Of a stretch of 64,000 nucleotides of DNA, positions 30,587-41,421 are shown piece after piece; within the stretch, counting starts at the first letter, position 1, and each line of letters starts with the position of its first letter. Where the stretch lies: positions 1,488,001 through 1,552,000 of the forward strand of contig NZ_CP139302.1 in the NCBI RefSeq assembly GCF_034092375.1. The letters run 5' to 3'. The notes under the pieces are model-generated. The model was not told where the DNA came from. It was given only the letters and a program-made list of their open reading frames with translations, and did no database searches. Source of the DNA: Prochlorococcus sp. MIT 1300. Its GTDB lineage: Bacteria; Cyanobacteriota; Cyanobacteriia; PCC-6307; Cyanobiaceae. The position numbers were made by a program, and so were the translations under genes.

Positions 30587-31420
30587 GTGCCAACACTTTC
30601 CTTGATCCCTTGCCTGTACCTTTTGGGCTGGTTGATAGTGCAACCATTCAGGCTATATAGATCAGATTTATTACCTGAAGAACTTGCGTTGTTTGGCACT
30701 TTAATAAGCTTTATTTCCTTTCTTTTTTTCATGCCTGGATGGGCAAAGGTTAGATGGAAAACATCTTCTCCTTGGATATATCTGGGTTTAGTAGAAAAGA
30801 AAAAATCATTGAACTTAGCGCTTACAAAATTTTCAAGAGGTTTATTGCTCGCAGCTTTTTTGTTGGTTCTTTTAATGGGGCCAATCTTACTATTTGGGTG
30901 GGGAGAATGGCTTGGCAGTTGGAGCCCAAGACTTGTGGTAGATGCCTTGCTCCTGGTCGTTTGGGGTTTGTTAGAAGAATTGATATTTAGAGGGTGGTTA
31001 TGGCATGAGCTTGAGTATTTGATTTCAGCTAGGTTGGCTATATTCACGCAAGCAGCAATCTTTAGTGTTGCACATATTAGATTCACTTTTAATTTTTGGG
31101 ATTTATGGCTATTGCTCTTGGGGTTATTTGTGCTTGGTTTGATTTTGGCTGCCAGAAGGATTTTAGATAAAGGTTCTTTATGGGGTTGTATAGGCTTGCA
31201 TGGAGGGTTGGCTGCAGGATGGTTTGTTCTTACAAATGGGCTGATAAGCCTTTCTTCTAATGCTCCTATATGGTTGGTTGGCCCTGCAAACCCTATTGGG
31301 GGAGGCGTACCTATTGCTGTTTTATGTGTAATTCTTTTGCTTCAAGTAAATGCAGTTCCAATCACTCGTCGACCATCTAATGGAGCTCGTAATGCTTCTT
31401 CTAAGGGGGCGACTCCATAA
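30587..31420 (+). CDS. CPBP (CAAX protease / bacteriocin-processing) family intramembrane protease
   Basis: A polytopic membrane protein of 277 residues with the CPBP signature: EELIFRG near residue 128, whose paired glutamates form the metal site, SVAHIRF with a histidine, and a later helix with GLHGGLAAG, the second histidine. Six or more hydrophobic segments are seen. The target is unknown; some cyanobacterial relatives are linked to membrane protein maturation. The start GTG 30587 is uncertain: the frame is open further upstream without a better start. Its last 79 bases overlap the end of the convergent radical SAM gene. Confidence 0.83.
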   Translation: MPTLSLIPCLYLLGWLIVQPFRLYRSDLLPEELALFGTLISFISFLFFMPGWAKVRWKTSSPWIYLGLVEKKKSLNLALTKFSRGLLLAAFLLVLLMGPILLFGWGEWLGSWSPRLVVDALLLVVWGLLEELIFRGWLWHELEYLISARLAIFTQAAIFSVAHIRFTFNFWDLWLLLLGLFVLGLILAARRILDKGSLWGCIGLHGGLAAGWFVLTNGLISLSSNAPIWLVGPANPIGGGVPIAVLCVILLLQVNAVPITRRPSNGARNASSKGATP

Positions 31421-32973
31421 TCTCGCTCTAGCAAATCAATTACAGTTCGACCAAAATCATTTGGATCTTTGTCAAATGCTTCAAGGCAAATTTTCCCAAA
31501 AGTGCTTCCCATTGGCTCTGGATTCCAGAGTAACTTCTTTGCTGTCCATGGCATCATGCTCATAGGGTTATAGCCTTTTTTGAGTATGCCTTGATCAAAC
31601 CCATATTGTTCTAGGTGTGTATGTGGCTGTAAGCCAATAAAGAAAATTGCTGGGTTAACTTTATCTTGTCCAAATATTTTTTCAAGTTCCCTATGATAAG
31701 CAACAGTTTGACGAATGGTGTCAGGTCTTTCGTCAATTACATTAAATGAATAGTTAACTGAAACGTGTTGATTAAACCCTGATTTTACAAGTAACTTACA
31801 ATTTTCCAAAACTGTACTTAAATTATACCCCATTCTCATTTTTCTTACAAGCTCTTGTGAGCCTGAGGTGATGCCAATCTCGAAGTAATTCATGCCTGTA
31901 TCTACCATCAATTTAGCGAGCTCCTGATCAATATTGTCTGCTCGAATATAGGCGGCCCAGTGAATATCTTTTAGGCCTTCCTGCTGAATCTCTCTGAGTA
32001 GTTCTTTGGCATCATCCATATAACGTCGTGCTGGTATAAATTGTGCATCTGTAAACCAAAAACCACGAACTCCTAAATCATATAATTGACGCATTTCTTT
32101 TACGACTTCTTTAACAGGATTTACCCTAACTTGCTTGCCCTCTACAATTGTATATACACAATAACAACAGTTATGTGGGCAACCTCTTTTAGTTTGAACG
32201 CCTACATAGAAGTCACCACCCTCAAGGTACCAATTCAGCTGTGGCCATATTGATGAAATATATTGATAATTACAGGCTGTCTTTGGCCGAGTGTTTGGCT
32301 TTTCATGTATGAGGCCGTTTCGAGGCTTTTCGCCAACTATGAAACAACGCTCATCATCAAAATTGATTCCACGTAATATCTTTTCTAGTAATGGTTCTCC
32401 TTCACCAACAGAAACTACAGTCCCCTTCGGAAGTGACTTGTCTAATTGTTCGTAAAATACACTTACCGCGCCACCCCCAAGGACTGCTTTTGCTTGGAGA
32501 TTGAAGTTTCGTGCGGCTTTGAGGCCAACTCGTACTAGACGGGTATTTCTTCTCAATTCCCCATAATGACTTGTCATTAAACGAAGCCCCCCTATAGCTC
32601 CTCGTAATCGTTTTATAGGGTTAGCTGAATAAAAAACTTCAAATGAGTTTTGCAGTGGATTCCCTCCCCTCCCATCCACTGGTGCATAAATTTGTATGTC
32701 TCTCCAGGAAAAAACTAGTAGTGTTGGCTGGAATTTATGAATCGCAGCTAATAGTAGTCGTTCAACATCAATAATAGGTAAAGCTGCTAAATCTAATATC
32801 TGTTGGGGTAAGTGAGGAAAGCATTTGTGTAAGTGATCTGCTAAATAGATGGGACCAATAGGAAAGATTGGATTGCATGGCAGGCGAATCAGTAGCACTT
32901 TTGCTTTGCCCGAATCTTTTTTGACAAAGGTTTGGTGCTCTTGGGTCAACAGTTTCGCTTCGGGTGATTTCAT
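31342..32973 (-). CDS. Radical SAM protein of cyanobacterial type, possibly linked to PSII high-light acclimation
   Basis: A 543-residue radical SAM enzyme. The N-terminal part resembles a cobalamin-binding-like Rossmann region (VLLIRLPCNPIFPIGPIYLADHL, VLGGGAVSVF), followed by the cluster motif RGCPHNCCYC (cysteines near 265, 269 and 272), YDLGVRGFWFTDAQF and EIGITSGSQELVRKMRMGY. I recall a cyanobacterial family named after photosystem II high-light acclimation with this layout, but this is memory, not a search; the substrate is unknown. The start is ATG 32973; the frame extends to a TTG at 32982. Its end overlaps the CPBP gene by 79 bases. No operon partners are apparent. Confidence 0.78.
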   Translation of the reverse strand: MKSPEAKLLTQEHQTFVKKDSGKAKVLLIRLPCNPIFPIGPIYLADHLHKCFPHLPQQILDLAALPIIDVERLLLAAIHKFQPTLLVFSWRDIQIYAPVDGRGGNPLQNSFEVFYSANPIKRLRGAIGGLRLMTSHYGELRRNTRLVRVGLKAARNFNLQAKAVLGGGAVSVFYEQLDKSLPKGTVVSVGEGEPLLEKILRGINFDDERCFIVGEKPRNGLIHEKPNTRPKTACNYQYISSIWPQLNWYLEGGDFYVGVQTKRGCPHNCCYCVYTIVEGKQVRVNPVKEVVKEMRQLYDLGVRGFWFTDAQFIPARRYMDDAKELLREIQQEGLKDIHWAAYIRADNIDQELAKLMVDTGMNYFEIGITSGSQELVRKMRMGYNLSTVLENCKLLVKSGFNQHVSVNYSFNVIDERPDTIRQTVAYHRELEKIFGQDKVNPAIFFIGLQPHTHLEQYGFDQGILKKGYNPMSMMPWTAKKLLWNPEPMGSTFGKICLEAFDKDPNDFGRTVIDLLERDYGVAPLEEALRAPLDGRRVIGTAFT

Positions 32974-33254
32974 TGTAAACAACGAATTTAAGTTTAAAAA
33001 ATCTTTTTTCTGAAGTTCAACTGGCCAAACTTCTTATTAAGGGCTTTTAGCCTGAATTGAGAAGTTTTGAGTGATTTCTCGATGCTTAAAATTGAGATCT
33101 TTTGACATCATGAATTCATGTGAGTCTGGTGGGGGGTTTTTATACAAAATTTTTACAGAACCAGTTCCGCAATTTTTATACATGCTCTTCGTATCAACTT
33201 TGAACTCCTTATTCATGATTGCAAAGAGAATTGTTTCAGCAAGTACTGCAGCAG

Positions 33255-33326
<72 letters not shown>

Positions 33327-33353
33327 GACAAGATGAACTTAACATTCTAAATT

Positions 33354-33629
33354 ATGTCTTTTGCATCATTGAGCAAACTCTCATCTTCTTCTGAACCCAA
33401 GCTAACCCCTGAGTTGCGGGAAAGACTCTTAAGGGAGTCCAAGCATCCTTTAAGAGGTTTAAGAAGGGCTCTTTGGGTCGCCTTATTTGGGTCAGCCTCT
33501 ATTGGAGCTTTTGTGATGACTTTTAGAGGGTTGGCTGGTGATGCCGTCTCTTATCGAGATATCTATATCCAAATAGGAGCGTTGATTATCTTTGGTGGAT
33601 TGCTTTGGTTGGACCGTTCTGAAAAATGA
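33354..33629 (+). CDS. DUF3493 membrane protein
   Basis: A 91-residue protein with the DUF3493 pattern of cyanobacteria and plastids: PELRERLLRESKHPLRGLRRALWVALFGSASIGAF, then a second helix QIGALIIFGGLLWL. Two membrane segments are expected, with an N-terminal soluble part. Plant members related to this family are linked to photosystem II accumulation, but its role here is not established. It begins 27 bases after the divergent tRNA-Thr and ends 20 bases from the infB stop, facing it. Confidence 0.85.
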   Translation: MSFASLSKLSSSSEPKLTPELRERLLRESKHPLRGLRRALWVALFGSASIGAFVMTFRGLAGDAVSYRDIYIQIGALIIFGGLLWLDRSEK

Positions 33630-33649
33630 TGAATTTTTTTTAGTTCAAC

Positions 33650-36600
33650 TTAGTTCAACTTTCGTCTTTGGGTTACCAGCTTATAGGCCTTAACTATGTC
33701 TCCTTCTTCCCAGTTCGCAAAGCGATCACACCCAATGCCGCATTCAAATCCTGTTGCAACATCCTTAACATCATCCTTGTTTCTACGTAGTGAATCGAGG
33801 TCGCCTTCGAAAACAAATTGATTTGAACGTTGAACTCGAACTTTGCAATTACGTTGAAGCTTTCCAGTAGTTACATAGCAACCTGCAACGGCACTTTTCC
33901 CTACGGAGAAGATTGCTCTAACTTCAGCCTCTCCTAAGGCTTCTTCTACCATCTCAGGCTCTAGCAATCCTTCCATGGCCATTTGAATATCTTCAAGCAG
34001 CTTGTAGATAACCTCGTAATCTCTTACGTCAACACCAGTAGCATCAGCTGCGCGTTTAGCCCCAGATGCCATTGAAGTGTTGAATCCAACAATGACGGCA
34101 CCTGAGGCGGCTGCTAAATCAACGTCTGTTTCGGTGATTTCTCCTGGAGCAGAAAGTAATACCCGGACTTGAACTTCATCCTTTGGCAATTGCTCTAGAG
34201 AGCCAAGAATGGCTTCAACACTGCCTTGTACGTCAGCTTTCAGAATAATGTTCAGTTCTTTGAGCTCTCCTTCACTTGCTTGCCCTGACATTGCGGAGAG
34301 AGATACACGCCTTGATGCCATTTGTTGGGCTAATCGAGTGGCTCTTGCATCGGATGCCCTTTCGCCAACAACGGAGCGTGCTGCCTTCTCGTCTGGGTAA
34401 ACCTCAAATTCATCACCTGCTGTAGGTACTTCGCTGAATCCCAATGCTTCTACTGCATAAGAAGGTCCAGCGCCTTTGAGTCTTGTTCCATTTTCATCAA
34501 CCATTGCCCGGACTTTGCCAAGAACAGGTCCTGCAGCAAGAACGTCCCCTGTTTTGAGAGTGCCATTTTGAACCAGAAGTGTTGCTACAGGGCCTTTGGC
34601 TTTATCTAGATGAGCTTCTATAACTGTTCCTTTTGCGAGTCGATTGGGGTTCGCTTGTAAGTCTTCAACTTCAGTGACTAAAAGGATCATTTCTAGAAGT
34701 TTGTCTATGTTTTCCCCTTTAATTGCACTCACTGGAACCATCACAACATCTCCTCCCCATTCTTCGGCGAGAAGATTTTGATCAGACAATTCTTGCTTTA
34801 CACGATCTGCTGAGGAACCTTCTTTGTCGATCTTGTTGATGGCGACGACTATGGGGACTTCTGCTGCACGTGCATGACTAATTGCTTCCAAGGTTTGAGG
34901 CCGAACTCCATCATCTGCTGCTACTACTAGAACGGCAACATCGGTAACTTTTGTGCCTCTGGCTCGCATTGCGGTAAATGCTTCATGCCCAGGGGTGTCT
35001 AAGAAAGTGAGCTTTCTCTGCTTCCCATTTTGTTCAACTTCGACTTGATATGCCCCGATGTGTTGTGTGATGCCACCGGCTTCTCCTGCGGCAACTCTGG
35101 CTTTACGTATCGCATCTAGCAAACTTGTCTTGCCATGATCGACATGGCCCATGACGGTGACGACAGGAGGACGGCGAATTAGGTGCTTTAGATCAGCCTC
35201 CTCAATCATTTCAGCAGTTTTCTTCGCTGCTTCTTCAATGTCGTCTTGCAGAACTGGTACCCCAAATTCTTCTGCAACTGTTTCGATTGTGGACAGGTCG
35301 AGTGATTGCGTAACTGTTGCAACTATGCCTTTGAAGAAAAGAGACTTGATGATTTCTGAGCTTTCTACGCTCAGCATGTCTGCAAGTTCTTGAACGGTAA
35401 GATTGTCCTCTGGGACAATTAGCATTTCTGGACGAACTTGCTTAGCTTCTCTAGCTGCTCTTAGTTCCATAGCCCGTCTACGTTGACGCTGACGAGTAGT
35501 TTCTTTTTTGCGCTTACGCATTGCCGCTAAAGGCTTTGCGGCACCTTTTTGTTTAGATTTTGGTTTAGCTGGTCTAGCAAGACTTGCAGAAAGAACAATT
35601 GCTTGTTGCTCTCCTGCAAATCCACTGGTTTCTGTAGTTAGTGCATCATCATTTTCACCGATGATATGTACTTTTTGCCGCTGCTTTTGAGGTGATTTGT
35701 TTCTCAGAGCTTCTAGTTTGGCGCTGTCATCCCAATCTGGTTTACCTGGCCTTCGTGGTGCACCTGCTGGGCCCGCACCAGGTCTGTGACCAGGACGCTT
35801 TGGTGCTGCTGGAGGATTTGGCCTATTCGCTGGAGGAGACGTTCCATCTGAACCGCCTCGAGGACTTACTGTTGTCCCGTCGGGCCGACGGGGCGGTGGA
35901 GTACCAGGCCGTCCTGTTGGCTTTTGGAGTTGCATTAGCTCACCAGGGGCCACTGGTTTACGCATCCCTGATGGCATGCCTTGGCGATTGCCACCACTTG
36001 AGCGATTGCTGGAATCGCGAGGTGGCTGATTACCACTAGAGCGATCTCTACGGATTGGTTTCCCTACAAGCTCAAGGGTATTTCCTGCACCTCTAGGTTG
36101 ACCGGGTTTGCTTTGATTGGGACGAGTCGGTGGGCTTGGACGTTGAGAGGTGCCTGAACGTTGAGGAATGTTGTTTCTCTGATTAGGTCCACCTAGAGGA
36201 CGTGAGCTAATCCCTGGACGCTTTCTATCGGGGCGTTGGCCTCCTTCAGGTCGGGAGGGAGGTGATGTTGGGCGTTTCGGTTGGGGACGACCAACCAACT
36301 CAGGCTTTGTGGTCGAACGCTCTTGCAAATTAGGATTTTTGACTGGTGGCCCATTGCGACGAGAAGCATCAGGAGATTGAGGTTTGGAAACTATCTTTGG
36401 TCGTGGTGCAGGAGAATTTGGAGGTCTATTCCCACTGAAGTTTGTAGATTTCGTATTGTTTATTGCTCTATTCGCAGGAGTTGGTCTCTGTTGTATTGAA
36501 GGCTTTATGGGTGCTTTTGGAGAGTTAGGGCTTTTAGGCCCTTTTGGAGGCGCAGGACGATTTACGGGTGTCTTGGCGGCTTTATTGACAGGATTAGGGG

Positions 36601-37048
36601 AAATGCTTTTTGGTGGCGTTTTTGTTTGTACAAGAACTGGGCGACTTGGAGCTGATGGTCGCTTGGCTGAATCAGCAGCAGCAGGTCTATTGGGACTAGT
36701 AGGTTTTTGCGGAGATGTTGCTTTTGGTTTGGTTGGTTTAGCTGCGACTTGATTGGCAGGAGATGGCTTAGAGCCTGATGTTTGAGTTTTTGTAGGTGTT
36801 GGAGAAGATCCAGCTTTCTTTAAAGAAAGGATCTCCTTACCTGTTGATGAGGGAGGCTTTGTGGTTGAAACTGCTTTCTTGTTGTCTCTTAGAAGCCCCT
36901 TAATGCGTTTTGCCTCGTCCTCGCTAATCGAACTACTGTGACTTTTGACAGGAATAGATAGCTTGTTGGCGGCATCGAGCACGTCCTTATTTTCCAGGCC
37001 AAGATCCCTGGAAAGCTCGTAAATTCTGATTTTGCCGCTGATGGTCAT
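33650..37048 (-). CDS. infB: Translation initiation factor IF-2
   Basis: IF-2 is the GTPase that places initiator tRNA on the 30S subunit. The ATG at 37048 is used ([18 protein letters not shown], 1132 aa) because it has AGGAGACC upstream and matches the family N-terminus; the frame continues to 37108. An N-terminal IF2_N module is followed by a long region (about residues 50-450) rich in Pro, Arg, Ser and Lys, then a second IF2_N module ([18 protein letters not shown]). The G domain has [23 protein letters not shown] and NKID. The last part is the usual domain II-IV. It follows ylxR after 63 bases in the rimP-nusA-ylxR-infB operon. Confidence 0.97.
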   Translation of the reverse strand: MTISGKIRIYELSRDLGLENKDVLDAANKLSIPVKSHSSSISEDEAKRIKGLLRDNKKAVSTTKPPSSTGKEILSLKKAGSSPTPTKTQTSGSKPSPANQVAAKPTKPKATSPQKPTSPNRPAAADSAKRPSAPSRPVLVQTKTPPKSISPNPVNKAAKTPVNRPAPPKGPKSPNSPKAPIKPSIQQRPTPANRAINNTKSTNFSGNRPPNSPAPRPKIVSKPQSPDASRRNGPPVKNPNLQERSTTKPELVGRPQPKRPTSPPSRPEGGQRPDRKRPGISSRPLGGPNQRNNIPQRSGTSQRPSPPTRPNQSKPGQPRGAGNTLELVGKPIRRDRSSGNQPPRDSSNRSSGGNRQGMPSGMRKPVAPGELMQLQKPTGRPGTPPPRRPDGTTVSPRGGSDGTSPPANRPNPPAAPKRPGHRPGAGPAGAPRRPGKPDWDDSAKLEALRNKSPQKQRQKVHIIGENDDALTTETSGFAGEQQAIVLSASLARPAKPKSKQKGAAKPLAAMRKRKKETTRQRQRRRAMELRAAREAKQVRPEMLIVPEDNLTVQELADMLSVESSEIIKSLFFKGIVATVTQSLDLSTIETVAEEFGVPVLQDDIEEAAKKTAEMIEEADLKHLIRRPPVVTVMGHVDHGKTSLLDAIRKARVAAGEAGGITQHIGAYQVEVEQNGKQRKLTFLDTPGHEAFTAMRARGTKVTDVAVLVVAADDGVRPQTLEAISHARAAEVPIVVAINKIDKEGSSADRVKQELSDQNLLAEEWGGDVVMVPVSAIKGENIDKLLEMILLVTEVEDLQANPNRLAKGTVIEAHLDKAKGPVATLLVQNGTLKTGDVLAAGPVLGKVRAMVDENGTRLKGAGPSYAVEALGFSEVPTAGDEFEVYPDEKAARSVVGERASDARATRLAQQMASRRVSLSAMSGQASEGELKELNIILKADVQGSVEAILGSLEQLPKDEVQVRVLLSAPGEITETDVDLAAASGAVIVGFNTSMASGAKRAADATGVDVRDYEVIYKLLEDIQMAMEGLLEPEMVEEALGEAEVRAIFSVGKSAVAGCYVTTGKLQRNCKVRVQRSNQFVFEGDLDSLRRNKDDVKDVATGFECGIGCDRFANWEEGDIVKAYKLVTQRRKLN

Positions 37049-37111
37049 TAAGGTCTCCTGTCGGACCGGACACTGGGTGCCTCGGGACTCCACACACAGT
37101 GGAGCCATAGT

Positions 37112-37387
37112 TCATCTTGCCTCAGCGGGTAGATCATTGCAGTGATTTACCCGCTGTTTAAGCACCTTCACAATGTTTTCTGGCACCTGACAGCGCAGGG
37201 CTTTTTGTAAACGTTTGCGGCGGTGCGCCTCATTAAGGCAGTCCTCGTTAGGGCATAGATAGGCTGATCTGCCCATTCCTCTATCAAGGACTACTCCATC
37301 CTGATGGTCTCGAATTACTCGTAGAAGCTGTTTGCGATCAATCAGCTTCCTACAGGCAACGCAACGACGCAGGACGGTGGGTTGCAT
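37112..37387 (-). CDS. ylxR: YlxR/RnpM family (DUF448) nucleic-acid-binding protein
   Basis: A 91-residue basic protein of the YlxR family, lying between nusA and infB as in most bacteria. It has RRCVACRK near the N-terminus, GRSAYLCPNEDCLNEAHRR in the middle and RLQKALR near the end. Family members bind RNA; in Bacillus the protein is reported to modulate RNase P, and that role is not shown here. The start ATG 37387 overlaps the last base of nusA, so translation is probably coupled. Confidence 0.94.
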   Translation of the reverse strand: MQPTVLRRCVACRKLIDRKQLLRVIRDHQDGVVLDRGMGRSAYLCPNEDCLNEAHRRKRLQKALRCQVPENIVKVLKQRVNHCNDLPAEAR

Positions 37388-38793
37388 TACCGGGCTCCAT
37401 CCTCTGGTGTTTCAACCTCATTTTCTGCCATTTCAGTTTCTTTGTTGGAGTTTTTTGCTGATTCGGAGTCAGTAGTCTCCTCGTCGTTGAAGTCTTCTTC
37501 ATCCTCGGGAAGAGGATATAACTCTCTTAAACGGGCATCTTCTTCAGCTCGGGCAGTTTGCTCAGCAGCTAGCCTTTCTTCAGCTTCTTTTTGAAGCTCT
37601 TCTTCTTGTTCTCGTTGGGCTATTAATTCCGCTACTTCAGCATCTTCACTAGCTTGGTCATATTCTTGAGAATTCTTGATATCAATCTTCCATCCTGTAA
37701 GTCTCGCCGCTAGTCGAACATTTTGTCCTTCACGACCTATTGCAAGACTTAATTGATCAGGTGGAACTAAAACATGGGCATGTTGCCCTGCAGGATCTAC
37801 TAAACGGACCATTTCAACTCTGGAAGGACTTAAAGAGTTGGCAATGTATTGAGTTGGATCTTGTGACCAGCGAATGACATCTATTTTTTCTCCTCGAAGT
37901 TCATTGACCACTTGTTGAATTCGTGAGCCTCGTGCTCCTATGCAAGCACCTACAGGGTCAACTTCTCTTTCAATGCTGTCAACAGCAACTTTCGTTCGTG
38001 GGCCGACTGAACGTGAAGGAGGGTTTGCTTCTCTTGCGACAGCAACAATCCGTACAGACCCTTCTTGGATTTCAGGTACTTCGTTTTCAAAGAGGTAAAC
38101 AACTAGGCCTGCATTTGACCTGCTAACGAAAAGTTGGGGTCCTCTGCGAGGGATTTCACTAACTTCTTTTAGGAATACTTTGAAGGTTGCATTCGCTCGA
38201 TAGTTGTCATTTGGCAATTGATCACGGCGAGGTAATTCTGCTTCGACCTCAGGGCGCCCTAGGCCAGAACTCACGGCCATAATTACCGATTGCCTTTCAA
38301 AACGTATTACTCGAGCAGTTAAGACAGGATCTTCTAGATCTGCAAATTCTTCCTGAATCATTCGTCTTTGTTGATCTCGTAGCTTTTGGGCCAATACCTG
38401 TTTAGTAGTAGAAGCTGCCATCCGGCCAAAGTCTTCTTTTTCAGGAGTTACATCTAGAACAACGGTGTCACCCACCTGTGCATCTTCTGCTACTTGCATT
38501 ACCTCAGTCAAAGAGATTTGGTGGTCTTCACTTTCTACTTCTTCAACAATAATCTTGCTAGCTAGAACACGATACCCTTCTTCTTCAAGGTCAAGACCAA
38601 CATCAAAGTTACTAAAGTATTCTTCTTCAAAGGGGTCTTCACTTATACCTATATATAGGGTCCTTCTATATCTTTCATATCCTTTTAATAGTGCTTCTCT
38701 AAGAGCAGCTTCCACAACCTGAGGTGGAAGTTTCTTCTCCTCACTAATGTCTTCGATGAGGTTATTGAGGCCGGGGAGGATAACTAGTGCCAT
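37387..38793 (-). CDS. nusA: Transcription termination/antitermination factor NusA
   Basis: NusA binds RNA polymerase and nascent RNA to control pausing, termination and antitermination. The 468-residue protein has the N-terminal RNAP-binding domain (LIEDISEEKKLPPQVVEAAL), the S1 domain (ARVIRFERQSVIMAV), and two KH domains (VDPVGACIGARGSRIQQVVNELRGEKIDVI, LAIGREGQNVRLAARLTGWKIDI). The C-terminal 90 residues are acidic and glutamate-rich, as in other cyanobacteria, and there are no E. coli-type AR repeats. It follows rimP with about 49 bases between and runs into ylxR. Confidence 0.97.
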   Translation of the reverse strand: MALVILPGLNNLIEDISEEKKLPPQVVEAALREALLKGYERYRRTLYIGISEDPFEEEYFSNFDVGLDLEEEGYRVLASKIIVEEVESEDHQISLTEVMQVAEDAQVGDTVVLDVTPEKEDFGRMAASTTKQVLAQKLRDQQRRMIQEEFADLEDPVLTARVIRFERQSVIMAVSSGLGRPEVEAELPRRDQLPNDNYRANATFKVFLKEVSEIPRRGPQLFVSRSNAGLVVYLFENEVPEIQEGSVRIVAVAREANPPSRSVGPRTKVAVDSIEREVDPVGACIGARGSRIQQVVNELRGEKIDVIRWSQDPTQYIANSLSPSRVEMVRLVDPAGQHAHVLVPPDQLSLAIGREGQNVRLAARLTGWKIDIKNSQEYDQASEDAEVAELIAQREQEEELQKEAEERLAAEQTARAEEDARLRELYPLPEDEEDFNDEETTDSESAKNSNKETEMAENEVETPEDGAR

Positions 38794-38842
38794 CGAAGAT
38801 GGGTGGGAAGGAATTTAATGTGGTTGGAGGGGGGCAAGCTTA

Positions 38843-39361
38843 TTAGCTTTTGGAGGTTGTTAGTCGAACACTAATGACTTCCTCCCTTGGGATCTGTTTA
38901 ATTTGCCCTTTGATGTTCAGGTGAACATGAGTTTCTGATCTCTCGTGCAAAAGACCTGTTCTTGAAAGATTAGATCCGCTGTCGTTTTGAATGGTTACTT
39001 CTATAGGAAATCCTTTGAAGGTCTTGAAATCTTTATCAGTTTTAAGTTGCTCTCCTATCCCTGGGCTACTGATTTCAAGTACGTAACCTTGATCTAGAAG
39101 TTCTGATGCCTCAATCGCGTCTCCCATAGGTTCACTGAAACGTGCGCAATCGTCTAATGAAACGTCGCCGCCATCACTATGACGAATTTGAACCTGCATA
39201 GTCATTGGAATCAAATTCGTATGCAAATGCAAACCGCAGAGATTAAAACCATTTTTTTCAGCTGTTGCTGAAGCAATGGTCTCCAGTTCAGCAAGGATTG
39301 GATGAGACAACTGGCGGGAGGGGGGTGGAGCTTCGCACCCGACCGTTTTAAGAGTTGACAT
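38843..39361 (-). CDS. rimP: Ribosome maturation factor RimP
   Basis: RimP helps assemble the 30S subunit. The 172-residue protein has the two-domain fold: a helical/beta N-terminal domain (HPILAELETIASATAEKNGFNLCGLHLH) with the conserved DDCARFSEPMGDAIEAS, LDQGYVLEISSPGIGEQLKTDKDF, which is the family hallmark, and a C-terminal SH3-like domain. The extension of about 20 residues before the first helix could be over-called. It opens the rimP-nusA-ylxR-infB operon and is divergent from the protease at 39515. Confidence 0.94.
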   Translation of the reverse strand: MSTLKTVGCEAPPPSRQLSHPILAELETIASATAEKNGFNLCGLHLHTNLIPMTMQVQIRHSDGGDVSLDDCARFSEPMGDAIEASELLDQGYVLEISSPGIGEQLKTDKDFKTFKGFPIEVTIQNDSGSNLSRTGLLHERSETHVHLNIKGQIKQIPREEVISVRLTTSKS

Positions 39362-39484
39362 GCCCCCTAATACACGAGGGTCCAGCCAGGCACTAGATAA
39401 TCTACTTGATTGGGATCTACTTTGTCCGCTTTAAATTTTGCAGATGTTGGATCTCTGCTCTTTGGAGGAAGCAGTTGCCATTAG

Positions 39485-40669
<1,185 letters not shown>

Positions 40670-40704
40670 AGACTTTGCTACGTTCACGCGGAGACTTTTT
40701 CAAC

Positions 40705-41421
40705 ATGGCTGATTTACAAACTCAGATGAAGCAAGCAGTAGCTGAAGCTGCTGTGCAACAAGTTTCTGATGGCATGGTGCTAGGGCTAGGGTCAGGATCT
40801 ACGGCTGCTCTGGTGATAAAAGCGCTGGGAGAGAAACTTGCTGCTGGTGAAATTAATAATATTGTTGGCGTTGCAACTTCGTTTCAAGGAGAAGTCTTGG
40901 CAGCTGAGCTAGGAATACCTTTGCGAGACTTAAATGCTGTTGAACGTATTGATTTGGCGATAGATGGAGCAGATGAAGTAGACCCTGACTTTCAGTTGAT
41001 TAAAGGAGGAGGTGCCTGCCATGTTTTGGAGAAACTAGTTGCAACCAGAGCAGAAAGGTTTGTTGTTGTCGTTGATTCAACGAAGTTAGTTGACAGACTT
41101 AACCTCAACTTTTTATTACCAGTAGAGGTTTTACCAACTGCATGGTGTCAGATAAAGCAAGAGTTAATAAAGATGGGGGGGGAGGCTGATCTTCGTATGG
41201 CTCAGCGCAAAGCAGGGCCTGTGGTTACAGATCAAGGTAACCTTGTTCTTGATGTACGTTTTGAAGGTGGAATTTCGAATGCTTTTTTACTGGAATCTAA
41301 AATAAATAATATTCCTGGTGTTTTGGAAAATGGTCTATTTGTTGATCTGGCTGATGAGGTCTTGGTTGGAGAGATTAAAGATGGATACCCAGGGGTTCGC
41401 TCTCTAAAGAAGCTTAATTAG
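40705..41421 (+). CDS. rpiA: Ribose-5-phosphate isomerase A
   Basis: RpiA interconverts ribose 5-phosphate and ribulose 5-phosphate in the Calvin and pentose phosphate cycles. The 238-residue form starts at ATG 40705, with GGAGA upstream, in preference to the in-frame TTG at 40675. [39 protein letters not shown] with its catalytic Asp, Glu and Lys residues, and GNLVLDVRF are present. Its last 8 bases overlap the end of hisD on the other strand. Confidence 0.97.
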   Translation: MADLQTQMKQAVAEAAVQQVSDGMVLGLGSGSTAALVIKALGEKLAAGEINNIVGVATSFQGEVLAAELGIPLRDLNAVERIDLAIDGADEVDPDFQLIKGGGACHVLEKLVATRAERFVVVVDSTKLVDRLNLNFLLPVEVLPTAWCQIKQELIKMGGEADLRMAQRKAGPVVTDQGNLVLDVRFEGGISNAFLLESKINNIPGVLENGLFVDLADEVLVGEIKDGYPGVRSLKKLN

